The position numbers and the translations under genes were made by a program. From assembly GCA_905250025.1 (NCBI GenBank), contig CAJNOJ010000017.1:186001-250000 (forward strand): a DNA stretch of 64,000 bases, read 5' to 3'. The notes beneath the pieces are model-generated. The model was given only the letters and a program-made list of their open reading frames with translations, ran no database searches and was not told where the DNA came from. This stretch comes from Adineta ricciae (Eukaryota > Rotifera > Eurotatoria > Adinetida > Adinetidae). Shown piece by piece: positions 1 to 23,850 of this stretch; the stretch's first letter is position 1; each line of letters starts with the position of its first letter.

Positions 1-1
1 A

Positions 2-121
2 ACTGGTGAAAACACTGAATCATCCAGACCAGCCACAGCTTCTGTCGAAGCAAGTGAATGTGACAGAGGTGTTGACATATTTAATCTGAAAATAGGCAAA
101 AACGGTCGATTTCAAAATTAG
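2..121 (+). CDS. Possible partial 3' exon of an upstream gene
   Basis: The frame is open from the window edge and ends in TAG at about position 121. It encodes some 39 residues rich in Ser, Thr and Glu, ending KNGRFQN. No start, splice site or recognisable domain is visible, so this could be the tail of a gene beginning outside the window or a chance open frame. The following 730 bases up to the DZANK1 stop codon hold no convincing coding sequence and probably combine 3' UTR and spacer. Confidence 0.25.
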   Translation, partial: TGENTESSRPATASVEASECDRGVDIFNLKIGKNGRFQN

Positions 122-852
122 TTCGAGACTTTCAACCGTATGCAGAGAACTCCACACACGCTAATACAATTCGATGTGGCAAATTTCAGACTAATGGACA
201 GTATCACAAATGATTGACGCATTCTTTTCTTCCAAAATGGATATTTTCTTTCTTCATGTGATATAATAGACGATGAAGTTGTTTTTTGTTCTGAGCGTGT
301 ATAGTAGTGTGAAGTAAAGCAAACATTTCTCATTCATTCGTCCACGTCTTTAATTAAAGAAGAAAAGAAACGCGAGAGAATCGAAAACAGATGCTAAATG
401 TTTTCAAAACACAATTAGGGACAATTTCAAGTTTTCTGTCTTAATCGAATCGAACTGATTCATTCAAATTTGTACAGTCCACAGTTGGAAACAAATACTT
501 GACAAACAACATCATCATCCTTGCAACGAAAATTGTTTATCGAACATGTTAACTTCCTTGCTATGATGATTCATTTGTTTTTTGTATCCTCATCATGAGA
601 AATTTTCTTCTTTGATTTATTGTTAATGTTTGTTACAATGAAAGCAATATATAAAGCACACGAAAATAGTTAAAAGAAGCAGACGAGGAAACACAACGAA
701 GAGTATCTCATTTCGAATTTATTTCCCAACTTTGAAAACATTTCATTACAATACGAACTACAAACACACATCATATGTATACATATGTATGTTATCCTAT
801 GTTGAAGAAGAAGAAAAATATCGTTTGTCCGAATGTTTCGTTGTTTTTGCTC

Positions 853-3800
853 TTATGACGATCGATGACCATCCATGTTTGTATTCCGAGCGTATTCATC
901 ATAGATTCGGTTTTGTCGATCGATCATTTGTTGGCCTCGATGAGACGCGATGACTTGCATCAATTCGCGTGAATTTTGTTTCGTTGCCACATCGATAACC
1001 GTTTCTTTCTTGTCATTCATCCAACTTGGATCGCCACCATTTCTGTTGATGAAACACAACATGCATGTGATGATTTGTTTTCTTGAAAATATATGCGCAA
1101 CTTACTTGAGAAGAATTTTTAGTGGTTCAATGCCTTCTTCTTTAAGTAAACAACATTCATGCAAGGCCGTATTACCTCGTCTGAAAAACAACAGAACAAA
1201 ATGAATTCATGTGTACGCCATTGTCGAACAAACAAGTGTGAAAACATTTCGAAGATGAAAAATCTACGATTACTATTCAAATAAACTTTTACGACTACTT
1301 GCTGATTCGCGACAGCGAAATTCAATCTTTTTCTCTGCGTTTATGAAAAGATTTTACAACAAATCATGGCCGAAATCGTAGAGTGCAATCGAGTTTATCA
1401 AATAACTTACGGTCCTCTTTTATCTAGTACAGCTTTGCCGTCTTTAATAAGCATTTCGATACACTCATGATGATGATTACGTATAGCCAATTGTAGGACA
1501 GTGAAACCTTCTTTGTTACGCAGATTTGCATCGGCACCTTCTTTTAATAATTGTTTTACTTCGTGTAAAATATCAACGCGATTGGATGATTTTCTGTTAG
1601 TATCACCACCTTGTCTTTCGAGTAGTTTCAAAAGAGCACGATTTGGTTGCTAATTAATCAAGAGAATATTTATAGGAGAGAAGTATGATCTGATTTAGCT
1701 TACACTATCGATACCAGTCGCGCTGGCCGATTGGGGGCGTTTCTTAGGTCGCTTCTTGGTTTTTGTTGTTTTGCTTTTCTCCCGTGTATATTCATCTAGA
1801 GAATGAATATTAGAAGAACAGAGAGGTCTATTTTCAACGAGAAGAGATACCATCTGAATTGAATGCGCTTGAGAATGTTGAACTACGTTCACTATTCATT
1901 GGATATTGTCCGTTGGTTTCATCGATATAAAACGCTGATTGACTTAAACTTTCTGGTTTACGAAAAACAGCTTGAATTGATACTTGATATTCATTTTCAT
2001 GAACATTTGCATGAATCATTTTGCCCATACGAGGTTCACCTAGACAGAGAAATAGAAGTTGTCAAGTAATGACTTTCACAGGAATGCCTACCGATTAACG
2101 ATCGAAAATCTGGTCGATTCACAGCGTACGCTTTCAAATGAGCACAGACGTGATCCATCTGTTGTCTCCAGTATCCTTTGCCTGGACTGACAGATGTTAA
2201 TATCGGTCGACGATCTTTGAAATCTCTATCTGCTTGTAATTGCCTATTTTGTGTGATCAAAATTTCGATTTCTTTTGCACTTGGATAATAAATTCCATGT
2301 GTTTGAGTTGCTGCTTCACTTTTAGTGATCAAATAAGGTTGACGATAGTGACTAAACGTTGCATTCGCATTTAACCATGTTGGACTAGCTGAATGCCGTG
2401 TTGACGTCTAGTAATAAGAAGCGAAAAAACATATTTCACTAAAATAAAGCTGTAGTTTTACGTACACCACCAAGCACTGATGGTGCCGTGATATTCAGAT
2501 CATTTCGAAGACGTGCGTCGATGACACGTAGCGGTGGTTCAATAACACAACCACATGTTAAACAAAACTTTGCATATGGATCGTTTTCAGCCCGACATTT
2601 GGTACATTGTACTGGCACAGAAGCTCGTTCTGGTTGTGCACCGCACCAATCGCAAAAACGAGCATCGGCATTGTTTAAACGAAAACATTTCGAACATGTC
2701 ATCATCGTACCATTTGGTTTAGGAGCCAATGGAATGGATACCGTTGCTTGAACTTGCTGTTGAAATAAATTCAGAAAAAAATTGATCAGAAATGAAGAAA
2801 AAGAAGGAAATTTACTGGTGATGTGGTTGGCATTAATTTGCTTTCACAGATAATACATGTACGTAAGTGTACAGGATTTGTTGCTTTGCATTGAGGACAT
2901 AAGATTTTTGTCTTAAAATGCAAATCAATAAATAGTCTCAAGTGCAGATAGAAAGCAAAATGAACCTGGTTTTGAACGTTAACTCGATGTTGATACTCAG
3001 GTGTAAGCGGAGTTTCACAAACAACACAAATTTCCGAATTGAATGGAACTGTTGATTTGCAATTGGCACATGTACCAAGCTAAAAAATGATCTCAGCTAT
3101 GCTACTTTTAAACCTATTAGATCATTGTTTTGCATTACCGAATGACCGTCCGGTTGATGTAATCGAGGTTGAGTTTGAGTTAGACTTTGCCAAGGAAGAC
3201 CACACTCTGAACAGAATCGCGCATATAGATCACCTGTTCGTGGTGCAAAGCAATGAGTACAGCGAAGGAAATCTGTTTGCTTTTGTAAACGACCCGCTTG
3301 TGCTTGCGGATCAGGGTATGTATAACGAGGCGGCTTTTCTTGAACGATGGATTCATTCGCTGCGCGTTGCATTGATTCTATGCAGAAGAGAAGCAATAAC
3401 GTGAGTACAAACAAGTTATTCTTGGTTTATACCAGATAGTTGTTGTTGCATTTGTTGATTTTCATCTTGAATTTTTCGAATTAATTCCTAATTATATGAA
3501 TCGATTTACAACAGTAATGAACATGATATTATTTTAGGTATTTATGAATCTGATCGATTACAACATCGAAATATATTGTCTTATCTCGTGCAACTTTATT
3601 TAACTTAAACACACGAAGCTTTTCTTTTCTTTTCTTTTCTTTCATCAAAGTGACTGCGGATATACCTCCTTCTTTTCGTTCATAAAGTAATATAAACTGA
3701 ACAAGGTTAAAGATAATGTCGGTCACAAAACTCTTCTTACCTTTCTTTCCTGTTGCAGTTCATAAACAAACCTATTTTCGTTGTCTTCGGTTGGCGAATG

Positions 3801-4186
3801 ATCTGTATCGCCAGGTTGTACATCAAATTTTTTCGTAACAACTCCACTCTCTCGCATTCCATCTCTATAAAATCCCAATTCAACAAGTTCCATATCGAGA
3901 AAATGACTTACTTTGACACAGCAATAGCTTTGATCGTTACTTTGGAATTGGCAAATTTTCTAGGAACATGAAATGGTTTTTTATACTGAATAGTCGAACG
4001 TCGAGTTGCTATTGTTGTAAACGCATCTGGTTTAGAACCATCCAGTGTATAGTAGATGTCAACATTTTGTGCATCACTATGGATTTCAATCAATGTTGTT
4101 GTATCGATACTGAATTTGTGTGTTTGTCCGTATTGGGCTGCACGCAAAGGAATAATCGAAGGAGCCGGTATTGAGCCAGCAGTCAT
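853..4186 (-). CDS. DZANK1: DZANK1: double zinc ribbon and ankyrin repeat protein
   Basis: The N terminus (MTAGSIPAPSIIPLR, then YYTLDGSKP and a VTIKAIAVSK end) matches the conserved start of animal DZANK1. After it come several CxxC zinc-ribbon pairs encoded at about 2440-3410 (CSKCFRLNNADARFCDWCG, CTKCRAENDPYAKFCLTCG, CANCKSTVPFNSEICVVC). The C terminus, about 950-1650, carries ankyrin repeats (KEGADANLRNKEGFTVLQLA, then a GNTALHECCLLKEG repeat). Exon 1 is 4186-3912; exon 2, about 3745-3866, restores the DG..GVVTKKFDV block of the family. About ten introns were inferred. Family members act at cilia and centrosomes in vertebrates. The start is shared head-to-head with MTREX. The identity is firm, but some middle exon edges (3425-3700) are uncertain. 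Confidence 0.88.
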
Positions 4187-4423
4187 GTCTTCTTTTTATC
4201 TAAGAATACTTTCTAAGTTTGATTGAAATGATGTATGTAACCATTGCATATGTTCACTTATCGATGGTTACCAGGCATCAGAGACAATTGATTTGATTGG
4301 TAAGAATTCTGACCAATCAGAATACGAGTATTTCGCAAGTTAAATATGTTAACGATAACTTTTTCTGAATAAAATGATCAGACTAGGATGTATTATATTT
4401 TCTAGATATTAAATATTATAGAG
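4187..4423. promoter_or_regulatory. Divergent intergenic region between DZANK1 and MTREX
   Basis: Only 237 bases separate the two start codons, so this stretch must hold both 5' UTRs and both promoters, or one bidirectional promoter. It is AT-rich. No TATA box or other element can be assigned with confidence. Confidence 0.5.
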
Positions 4424-7400
4424 ATGGCAGATAACGCACTTTTTGATGTCTTCGATCAAGAAGAGCCCAGTGCTATTGTTGAACTACCCGAGACTGCTAC
4501 AATTATTCAGCAAACAACGACTATCACTACTACTACTACTACCACCACTCAGATGAAGTATGGGAATAATCTGAATTTGAGCGAGGACATTACTCTTTTC
4601 CCGTCAGTCTACACCAAATCGAGATCCGATTATTTTGAATAAATAAATATGAAGTTAACATATTTTGATTTGTTTAGAACAACTAGTAATGGTGATGCAT
4701 CTTCGACAGACAAACGTGTGCTGGAAGATCAAGATGATGATGACGATAATCTTCAATCGAATTCACATTCAAAACGATCTCGAACTGAATTAGTCGCTGA
4801 AACCGGAAGGTAATGAATAACTAAATGCCCGTTTTCTTACCTTATGTTCTGCTCTGCATCTCCCTCTAGTTTCTTCAACAACGTCACAAAAATGAAAATG
4901 CATACAGTTGAGACAATTGGATCATGTTTACATGAGGTTTATCTCGTTTGATGGTATCTTTTCACCGCTAATAGAATTTACTTTTTTCAAACTAGGTTGT
5001 TCTTCCACCGAATTTCGATTATATTCCTTTAAAACCAGCTGTCGGTCCTCCAGCTAAAGAGTACAAATTCACTCTCGATCCATTTCAACGCGAAGCTATT
5101 TCTTGCCTACAAAACAATCAATCCGTACTTGTTTCTGCTCATACATCAGCTGGCAAAACCGTTGTTGCCGAGTATAACCATCATTCAACGACCATCGTTC
5201 ATCTTTTTATTCATATTCTCTACGTCTAGGTATGCTATTGCAATGGCATTGCGGGATAAACAACGTGTTATCTACACAACACCTATTAAAGCGTTGAGTA
5301 ACCAGAAATATCGTGAATTACACGAAGAGTTTAAAGATGTCGGTCTAATGACCGGTGATGTAACCATTAATCCATCTGCATCATGTCTTATTATGACAAC
5401 AGAGGTATGTATTAACGATTTTTAGTGTTTGTGGTGAGGAAGAGATAACGATTTCCTATCTAGATTCTTCGATCTATGCTTTATCGAGGTTCGGAGATTA
5501 CTCGTGAAGTGGCTTGGGTTATTTTCGATGAAATTCACTATCTTCGTGACAAAGGTATGAAAGAATAGACCAAAATAATGGATCTCACTTGGTATTCTTT
5601 TTTAAGAACGTGGTGTTATTTGGGAAGAAACTATTATTCTCCTACCGGATAACGTTCATTATGTGTTCCTATCGGCTACAATTCCAAATGCGAAACAATT
5701 CGCAGAATGGATTTCTTTTCTTCATAATCAAGTATGAGAAAAAGAACCGAAAACAAAAGTTCCTATACAAATTGTCCTCTAGCCTTGCCATGTTGTCTAT
5801 ACTGAAATGCGTCCGGTTCCTTTACATCATTATATCTATCCAGCTGGTGCCGATGGTCTTCATTTAGTTGTTGATGAAACAGTATGATCTAGTTGAGAAA
5901 TCTTAACAGTTTGGATTCGTTGTCATTGTGCTTAGGGAAAGTTTCGAGAAGATAATTTTAGTGCCGCAATGGCCACGTTACGTGACGTGGGTGATGCAGC
6001 TAAAGGTGATAAACGTGGCCGACGAGGTGGTTTTAAAGGTGAATAGACAAGCTTGTCAAGAAACCGAATTATACTTTGTTTTATTCTATGATTTAGCCGA
6101 AACCAATGTTTTTAAAATTGTGAAAATGATCATGGAACGAAACTTAGCTCCAGTGATTGTTTTTAGTTTTAGTAAAAAAGATTGCGAGTCCTATGCTTGT
6201 GCCATTTCTAAACTTGATTTTAACTCTGGTAAGTCTCAGACACCAACTAAAAGCATGTTACTATTTTCATTTCACCCTCTATAGACGAAGAAAAACGACT
6301 TGTTGAAGAAGTCTTTACGAACGCCATTGATCTGCTTTCTGAAGAAGATAAAAAATTACCACAAATTAACACGGTTCTACCATTGTTGAAAAAAGGCGTC
6401 GGTATTCATCATTCCGGTTTATTACCTATCATCAAAGAAACGATTGAAATCCTTTTCGGCGAAGGCTTGATAAAGACTTTGTTTGCCACGGAGACATTCA
6501 GTATGGGTTTGAATATGCCTGCTCGAACAGTTTTGTTCACAGCAGCGAGGAAATTCGATGGCAAAGAATTACGATGGGTAAGAAACGAATTGAGAAAACA
6601 ATGGTCATTGGTAGATCTTTTGATCAATTGTAGATCACTTCGGGTGAGTACATTCAAATGAGCGGTCGTGCCGGCCGTCGTGGAAAAGATGATCGTGGAA
6701 TTGTTGTCTTGATCATCGACGAGCGAATGAGTCCGACAACAGCAAAAGAAGTTGTGAAAGTAAGCGACAAGAATAATCGATAGTCAAGCTCATGCATTCG
6801 TTTTAGGGAAAAGCTGATCCATTGAATAGTTCGTTTAAATTGACATACAATATGGTGCTAAACTTACTGCGAGTTGAAGGTATTAATCCGGAATTTATGC
6901 TCGAAAGATCATTCTACCAATTTCAACACTTTTCAACCATACCTGCACTTCAAGAGAGTAAGAGAAATTCGATGTTTCAAACCATTTTGTTAACAATCGA
7001 GAATATTTCAGAATTGAAGAAGTGTGAAGAACAATATGAATCACTTAAAATCGAAAATGAAGAAGAAGTGGCAAGATACTATAAACTAAAGAAAAAACTC
7101 GAATCAATTCAAGACCAAATGTCATTGATGACTAATGAACCCAAATATCTTCTGCCATTTCTTCAACCTGGTCGACTTGTTACCGTAAATCATCAAATAC
7201 ATGGTTGCGAAAGATACTAATCAGATTTTTCGTTTTAGGTTAAACATGGTGACACAAATTTCGATTGGTGCGCTGTACTGAACTTTCATAAGAAAGCAGG
7301 CGAAAAGGTATGTTTTGCTAATCACAACAATTCAATTTGTTTCCATTTTCTCGATACCTCTCTAGCCTACATATACCATCGATGTTCTCGCACATTTAAC

Positions 7401-8656
7401 ACCAGAGAGTGCTGCACAGAAATCAACAAATGATTTACAACCATGTCCTTTGTCAGAGAAGGGCGAAATGAAAGTAAGTTATTTATGATTATTAATGTCT
7501 TCTGTTTTTCGATCTCAGAAATTGTCTATTAATCATTAAAGGCAATACCCATTCAACATACATTAATACGTGATGTCAGCGCAATACGTGTTTATTTACC
7601 AGATGATTTACGAACAAAAGAAGCTCGTCAAAGTGTGTTAAAATCTGTTCAAGAAATCAAGCGACGTCATCCGCTCGGATTACCATTGCTCGATCCAATT
7701 AAAGATATGGATATAAAATCAACAGAAATGTTATCATGTATAAAACAACATTCGACTATTCAAACACGTATCAATGAACATCCACTGAGTAAAGATAATC
7801 AATTGAAGCAGCTCTATGAACTCTATGAACATAAAGCAAATCTCGAGCGACAAGTTATCGAAGCAAAGAATGATTTGAAGAAAGCTCAATCGTTACTACA
7901 AATAGGTGATTTGAAGAAGTACAAACGTGTTCTACGTCGATTAGGTTATTGCAATTCGGCTGATGTGATCGATTTGAAAGGTCGAGTTGCATGTGAAATT
8001 GATACAGGTGACGAACTCGTGACAACTGAACTTCTCTTCAACGGAGTTTTCAATGATTTAACTGTTAGTCAAGCTTGTGCTTTGCTTAGTTGTTTTGTCT
8101 TTCAAGAAAAAGCTAATGAAATGCCTAAATTACCACAAGAACTATCGGGACCATTGAGACTCATGCAGGTTAGTATTGATTTCATAAAACATATCGAAAT
8201 ATCGATTTATTGAGTAGGAAACAGCTCGTCGAGTGGCTCGAGTGTCAATTGAAAGTAAGATCGAAATGGACGAAGAACGCTATGTGGATGCATTCAAACC
8301 CTACATGATGGATGTTATCAAAGCGTGGGTTGATGGGCAAAGCTTTGCTAGCATATGTAAAATGACATCAATTTATGAAGGTAGTTCTATGAATGAAACA
8401 AAACCTTCTCCTATTTGACTTTGTCGATCATGATTAGGTTCGATTGTGCGTTGTGTGAGACGACTTGAAGAGTTACTTCGACAAATGTGTTCTGCTGCTA
8501 AAGCAATTGGTAATACTGAACTCGAGGCAAAATTTGCTGAAGGTAAATTTGTTTAGTAGTGATTTATGAATAGAAGTTCAAGTGTTGCATTGACTTTTTC
8601 TAGGTACGGAAAAGATTAAACGGGATATTATCTTTGCCGCTTCGTTATATCTCTAA
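4424..8656 (+). CDS. MTREX: MTREX/MTR4, exosome-associated DExH RNA helicase
   Basis: This is the nuclear 3'-5' RNA helicase that feeds RNA to the exosome (TRAMP/NEXT). It begins [16 protein letters not shown], with a short acidic and threonine-rich N-terminal region encoded at 4424-4620. The helicase core follows: motif [10 protein letters not shown] (about 5135), DEVH-type box DEIHYLRD (about 5525), SATIPNA (about 5680), FSFSKKDCE (about 6160), and motif [14 protein letters not shown] (about 6665). The arch/KOW segment is about 7000-7640 (FLQPGRLV, then [15 protein letters not shown]). The helical bundle ends with FAASLYL, the invariant Mtr4/Ski2 C terminus, and TAA at 8654-8656. About 17 exons are separated by 45-65 nt introns. 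All helicase motifs look intact, so it should be functional. Confidence 0.95.
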
Positions 8657-11159
8657 ATTAAACATTGGTTTTCATCTCAAGAACTATCTTGTTATTTGTT
8701 TTTCTTTTGTGTGTTTAATTGTTATTTGGTAACTGAAACAGAATACAGTTCTATGAAAGGGAATAAAGTTACACCTAAACCATTCAGATTAGATAGGATT
8801 TCTTGCCCTGAATCCATCTAAAACATCAGTTGGTACGTCTTTCTACTCATGCTCAACAGTGTGCAGGAAATGGTTGTTCTATTATCGAATAATATGTCAG
8901 ATTAGACATGACAATAAGCGAGGAATTGTCTTTAAAAGTATGAAAAGCAAATCGGATTTCATGAGGAAAGTGTCATATAATTGAATAGAAATGTGAAACA
9001 GAGAGATTTGTGTTTGAGGGAATTTAAGCGAAATGATTGTTTCCTTTGTTAAATTAAATAGACAGATATGTTTAACAATAATCAAATAGATTAAATGTAA
9101 ACATGGTTTATATAGAACAGAATTTGATCGACAAGCTGTCAGCTAAATATTCTGGTAATGAAAAGATGGAGAACTTCATGAAGAATTTTCATCTGAAGTA
9201 TAAACAAATAAAATAGGACAGCAGGGCGACCTATGATTCAAAAACATCAGTAATTTTCGCATTGTACTATTTCTTTTTTTTGTAATAATGACGATGTTTC
9301 TGTCGTTTGGACTTGCCGCAACATGAAGTCATAATGATCTACCGTCGGAACATATTGATAAAAAGAAGCAGAAGCAGAAAGCGTAATTCAATCAAGTCGG
9401 CATATGCAACCGTGATTCTCCTATTCAACTAGAAGCCGTAAGAACAGAAACCCGAAAGAGAGAGAGAGAGAGAGCGTACGAGAAAAAGAAAAGAAGTTGT
9501 TGATTGACGGGAGGATAGTTAGGAGTATTTCTGCTTCTTTTTTCTCTTCAATGTTATGTTCATATCATAATCTAGTTCTCCTTTTCCTCCAATCTAATAA
9601 TTGCCAGAAGTTCAAAGTGTGATAATCCATCAGATTCTTCTTACTATTGTAGCCGATTGTATACTAGGAGTTTGCCTGAGTTATGAAAAAATCATTGAAT
9701 TCTCATTCGATCTGTCACTGTTTGATGTTAATGATGTGCATGGATCAGAATTACAAACTCTTCGAGGTCAAACAAGCGTATTGATTTGCAGTTCGATTGA
9801 GTGAAATCTGGTTAATGTTAACTATTATGTTAATCGGAAAATTAAACTTTCCTTGCATTTCTGTCTGATAAACGTTGATCTTTTACTTGTTCGCTTTCAT
9901 CGTTGACATCAACATAAGACAGTCGTCGCCGTCGTTGTCGTCATCGTTGATTGTTGCCGTCATTATCATCTGTAAATACTAGATGATTTTAGACAATAGA
10001 GACAAAGAAAAGAACCCAATGAGTTCGGCGACGTTGTGTTTTTCTTCTCTCCGCTCTTAATTAGGAGTTCGATATCGACAGAAAGGGAAAAACCTTTTCG
10101 ATAAGATGATAAACAACGGAAAACCCATGCGAGGAGATGGAAAGTCAGGACAATGTCGCTTAGATCTAGCCATTAGAACAAGCTTCGAAACAAAGCGAAG
10201 GAGAAAAACCAGAGAGAAAGTGTGTTGAGTCGTCATTAAAATGTTTTCCCTTCAAATTTTTTTTTTGTCGGCGCTCCTATTGGTGTCAACGTTACATCTG
10301 ACAGAAGGCATTGCTTTGTCCTTTCTTCTCGTTCTTTTCTCTTCTCATTCTTTATAGACCTTTCTCTATATCGTTCTTTTGTCGGCTAGGGCTTCTCATC
10401 AAATTGCATGAACAATCGTCTTTTGTATTAGAAAGCATCAACGCGTGTGTCAGAATACGTAGAAATCCTGTTGTTGTTGTTGTTGTTGCGACGTTGTTCT
10501 TGGAATTGTATTTGTCTTTCACGTTTTTTGTTTCGTAAGGATGTATCTCGTCTATATTGAAGTAAATCGATCTCTTTTCTCTTTATTTTTTCGTTCGAAC
10601 ACCTGAAATTTCAATGTCGCTGACAATCTTCATCGAGTTGACAGCTATAGTGAAGACTATTCAATGAGATTTAAAAGAAAGTGGAGAAAGAAGAAATTGA
10701 AGTTTTTCTTTTCTTCGGTTTCCTCTTTCGCTTCCATAATGGTGTCGTTTCCATTATCATCCTATTCAACACAAAAAACGAGAGAAAACTACATCTTTTT
10801 CTCGTCATCATTGCTCGACGATGCTCATTCATTCGCATACATTTCATCATGATTATCATTGAGTGCTTACATCTCTCGTTTTTTTTTAACTACATCTAGT
10901 TTACAAAATATGCTGTGCGTTCTCTTCATCCTTTTCTTCTTTTAGCATTCATCTATCTATTGATTGGTGAAATACATCGATATTTGACAAGTGTTGCTCA
11001 TGAAAACAAGATGTTTATTCTAAATTAAGACGAGTTTTACTTGGCACTCTCATCGGCGAATCCTATTATTGTTAAGATCAACAGCATCGTCATCTTCGAT
11101 TCAATCTCTTTCCATACATATGAACATCAATTGAACGAGGATAGAAGCAAACGGCTATT
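8657..11159. other. Long gap upstream of the first PKA exon
   Basis: No coding exon was recognised here. The stretch holds the MTREX 3' flank, an (AG)n microsatellite at about 9459-9474, pyrimidine-rich tracts (about 10310-10600) and short chance open frames such as 9601-9804. The distal part presumably contains the promoter and 5' UTR of the short PKA isoform that starts at 11160. Confidence 0.5.
9459..9474. repeat. (AG)n dinucleotide microsatellite
   Basis: An uninterrupted run of AG dinucleotides in the MTREX-PKA gap. Confidence 0.85.
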
Positions 11160-21387
<10,228 letters not shown>

Positions 21388-22277
21388 ACATTTCTTATAT
21401 ATAGAGAAAACCAAAACACACTACAAAGACAAATAAGCCAAAATATCTCTTCTTTCTTTCAATAATTATATCTTCTATTTTTCATGTTTAACAAACGCCT
21501 AGATATGCGTCTTTTATTTTCGATTTCCATAGCTGTATGTTCTGTTTTTACAGCAATATTTTTTTCTTCTCTCTCTCTCTCTCCTCTCATCTTCGTTTTC
21601 TCTTTCAATGTATAGATATGTATTGGCAAGTCTCGTTTTGTTTTGTTTTTCTTTCATTACACCTTTCTTCTCTATCATCCCAAGATCCTGTGAGTTTCGA
21701 CTGATTGATTTTGTGCTGTTGTTCTCGGTGTTGTTGTTATCATGTCATTTGCATATAAGATTTTATGTGTTATTGTCTGTATTTCTTCTAACTAATGTTT
21801 TTTTGATTCGCGAAAAACAAAAAGCATTCAGTTGTTCCTTCTTCTTCTTCTTCTTTTCTTTTCTCTTTCTTTTTCGATTATTTGGATTCGTTTTAAATTT
21901 ATCGAAAAAAGCAGAAAACATTTCAAATGATCCATATATTGACATGCGCATGGAAACCTTTCGATTCTTTTGTTACGAGCAGACGAAAGAAATATCACAT
22001 CCGTTCTCCAATTTCCTCGATAGAAAATCGACACGCACTAGCAAAACGTGTACTCGGTGATTGTCATTAAAAATCCTCGAAAGGATCATAAATCTTTCTT
22101 TATAGTAATCGACAATCTGTAAAAATAGATGCGTCGTCGGGCGACATCTATGATAAATACTGAATCTGACCGCATTCGACTAATCACAAGAGACTATTTT
22201 TTTCTGACGATTCGCCTGACAGATTCTTTTTGTTTTGTTTTTATTAATTCGGAAATTCTCCACATATACTTATCATT
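21388..22277. other. Spacer between PKA-C and the SAMD3-like gene
   Basis: CT- and T-rich sequence containing the PKA 3' UTR. The 150-codon open frame at 21608-22060 is rich in Phe, Leu and Ser from pyrimidine tracts and is not believed. Confidence 0.5.
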
Positions 22278-23343
22278 ATGTCTTCGTCAACTATCTTTCT
22301 ACATGACTTTCTTGTTCCTAATGATGGTTCTCAAGGCTCATTTGAAGTAAATTTATCTGATTATTTTGTGAGTTCGTTTATAATTGCATCTTTCTTTCTT
22401 TCTATTATAGTTAGCGAATGTTCCTGGTCAACGAATTAACTTTCGACGCGAACGAAGTCCATCTCTTGTAAGTTCATTGAACATTTGACAACTGTATTGC
22501 TCTGTTTTCTCTCTAGGAAGATAATGAATCCATATTCAAATCAGCACGTACCGACTACCAATCAGTAGCTTCTTTGTAAATATGAATATATTGTCTTTAC
22601 AACGTTCTTCTTCTCTAGGATTTGATTTCTGATCCTCCGATTCCGCGTCGACGTGTTGCAAAGAAGACAACAATAAGTAAATCGATTCCATCAACTCCTA
22701 GCAATAAAAATTCTGGTAATCAACAACAACAGCAACGTGCACGACGAGTTACAGCTGATGATAATTTCGATGAAATGCCACACTATGCATCGTCGTCCAC
22801 ACGACAACGGTCACAATCAATAATCACTGTGAACAATAGTGAAGTAAAGATGCTCTAGTACATTTTCTACTGGAAATATTTCAAATTCTCGTGTATCTAG
22901 GAAATAGGTCTTAGTCGCATACCTGATCAACCATTATTACCAACATTTAGTGATAAAGTTCAACATGAACTTCTCATGGGTATGTTAAACAACATGATGT
23001 ATTATTCTCTGATGTCGAAATCTCTTCTAGGTAATCCTGAATCAATCATGAATGAATTGATACGTGAAGCAGCAGATTTCTATATGAATGTGTATCCACA
23101 ATTGACTCATGGAGTAGAATACAAAAAGATTGGTATTGCTCTGATTAATGAATATCCTTGTCTCGCGTGTGAAGATACAATTAATCCTCATGTATGTATT
23201 TTCAAAACGAAAAGCTATCGATCGAAGTAGAATTGTTCGTTTAGGGTCTAATCACTTCACGCTTATCAGCTCGAATACGAAATGTTCGTCGAAAAATGCG
23301 TACAAGAGAACAAAAATGTCAAATGCGCGGAACAATCTATTAG
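22278..23343 (+). CDS. Unrecognised basic/Ser-rich protein with SAMD3-like C-terminal motif
   Basis: The start is MSSSTIFLHDFLVPNDGSQG (exon 22278-22346, phase 0). Five short introns follow. The middle is basic and low-complexity (PPIPRRRVAKKTTISKSIPS, then a QQQQQ run). The C-terminal third is more ordered: IMNELIREAADFYMNVYPQL, then YKKIGIALINEYPCL and RLSARIRNVRRKMR. This pattern, a helix then an 'I..L...YP.L' segment then a basic 'L..R.RN.RR' helix, resembles the block found in SAMD3-like and transposon-associated animal proteins. No SAM domain is visible. It ends TAG at 23341-23343, about 260 residues. The donor after TDYQS (about 22563) was chosen because it keeps the frame. The function is unknown; a nucleic-acid-binding role is only a guess from charge. 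Confidence 0.65.
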
Positions 23344-23850
23344 AAGCATATCCATTTGACCTATTGTTCTTGTACAGAAAATATCTTATCATTGTGTTTA
23401 TAGTAATAAACAGAAAAAGAAAATCATCTGGATTACATTCGTGTAGAATTAATCACATAAAACAAGTTTTTCTTCTTGTAGCCATGCTAAAATTCTCAAA
23501 CATACTGATGCTTTTGTTATACAATAGGATGCAGATGATAAAAATTGAGACATGAAATACTTCGCGTTTATTTTCTGATAAATAGTGTACGATTTATTTC
23601 CATAGACACTCAACAAAATCGAGAATGAGTATTTTTGTATACAACAAGAAGAAGAAGAATGATAATCAGAAAGAAAAATATGGGTATATGTGTAGTGCGC
23701 GCGCGTGTAATCGACAAATGTAGACATGTATTCTGGTTTTGGATAAAAGAAAATACGTAGAAAGAAGCACAGACACTGGGATAAGAAAAGATTCATTTCG
23801 AGCAAAGAATCGAGTAGAAGGAAAACAGTCAATGTTCCACAAACGAAAGT

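Noticed and set aside
21608..22060. 150-codon plus-strand frame rich in Phe/Leu/Ser
   Set aside because: It arises from pyrimidine tracts in the PKA 3' flank.
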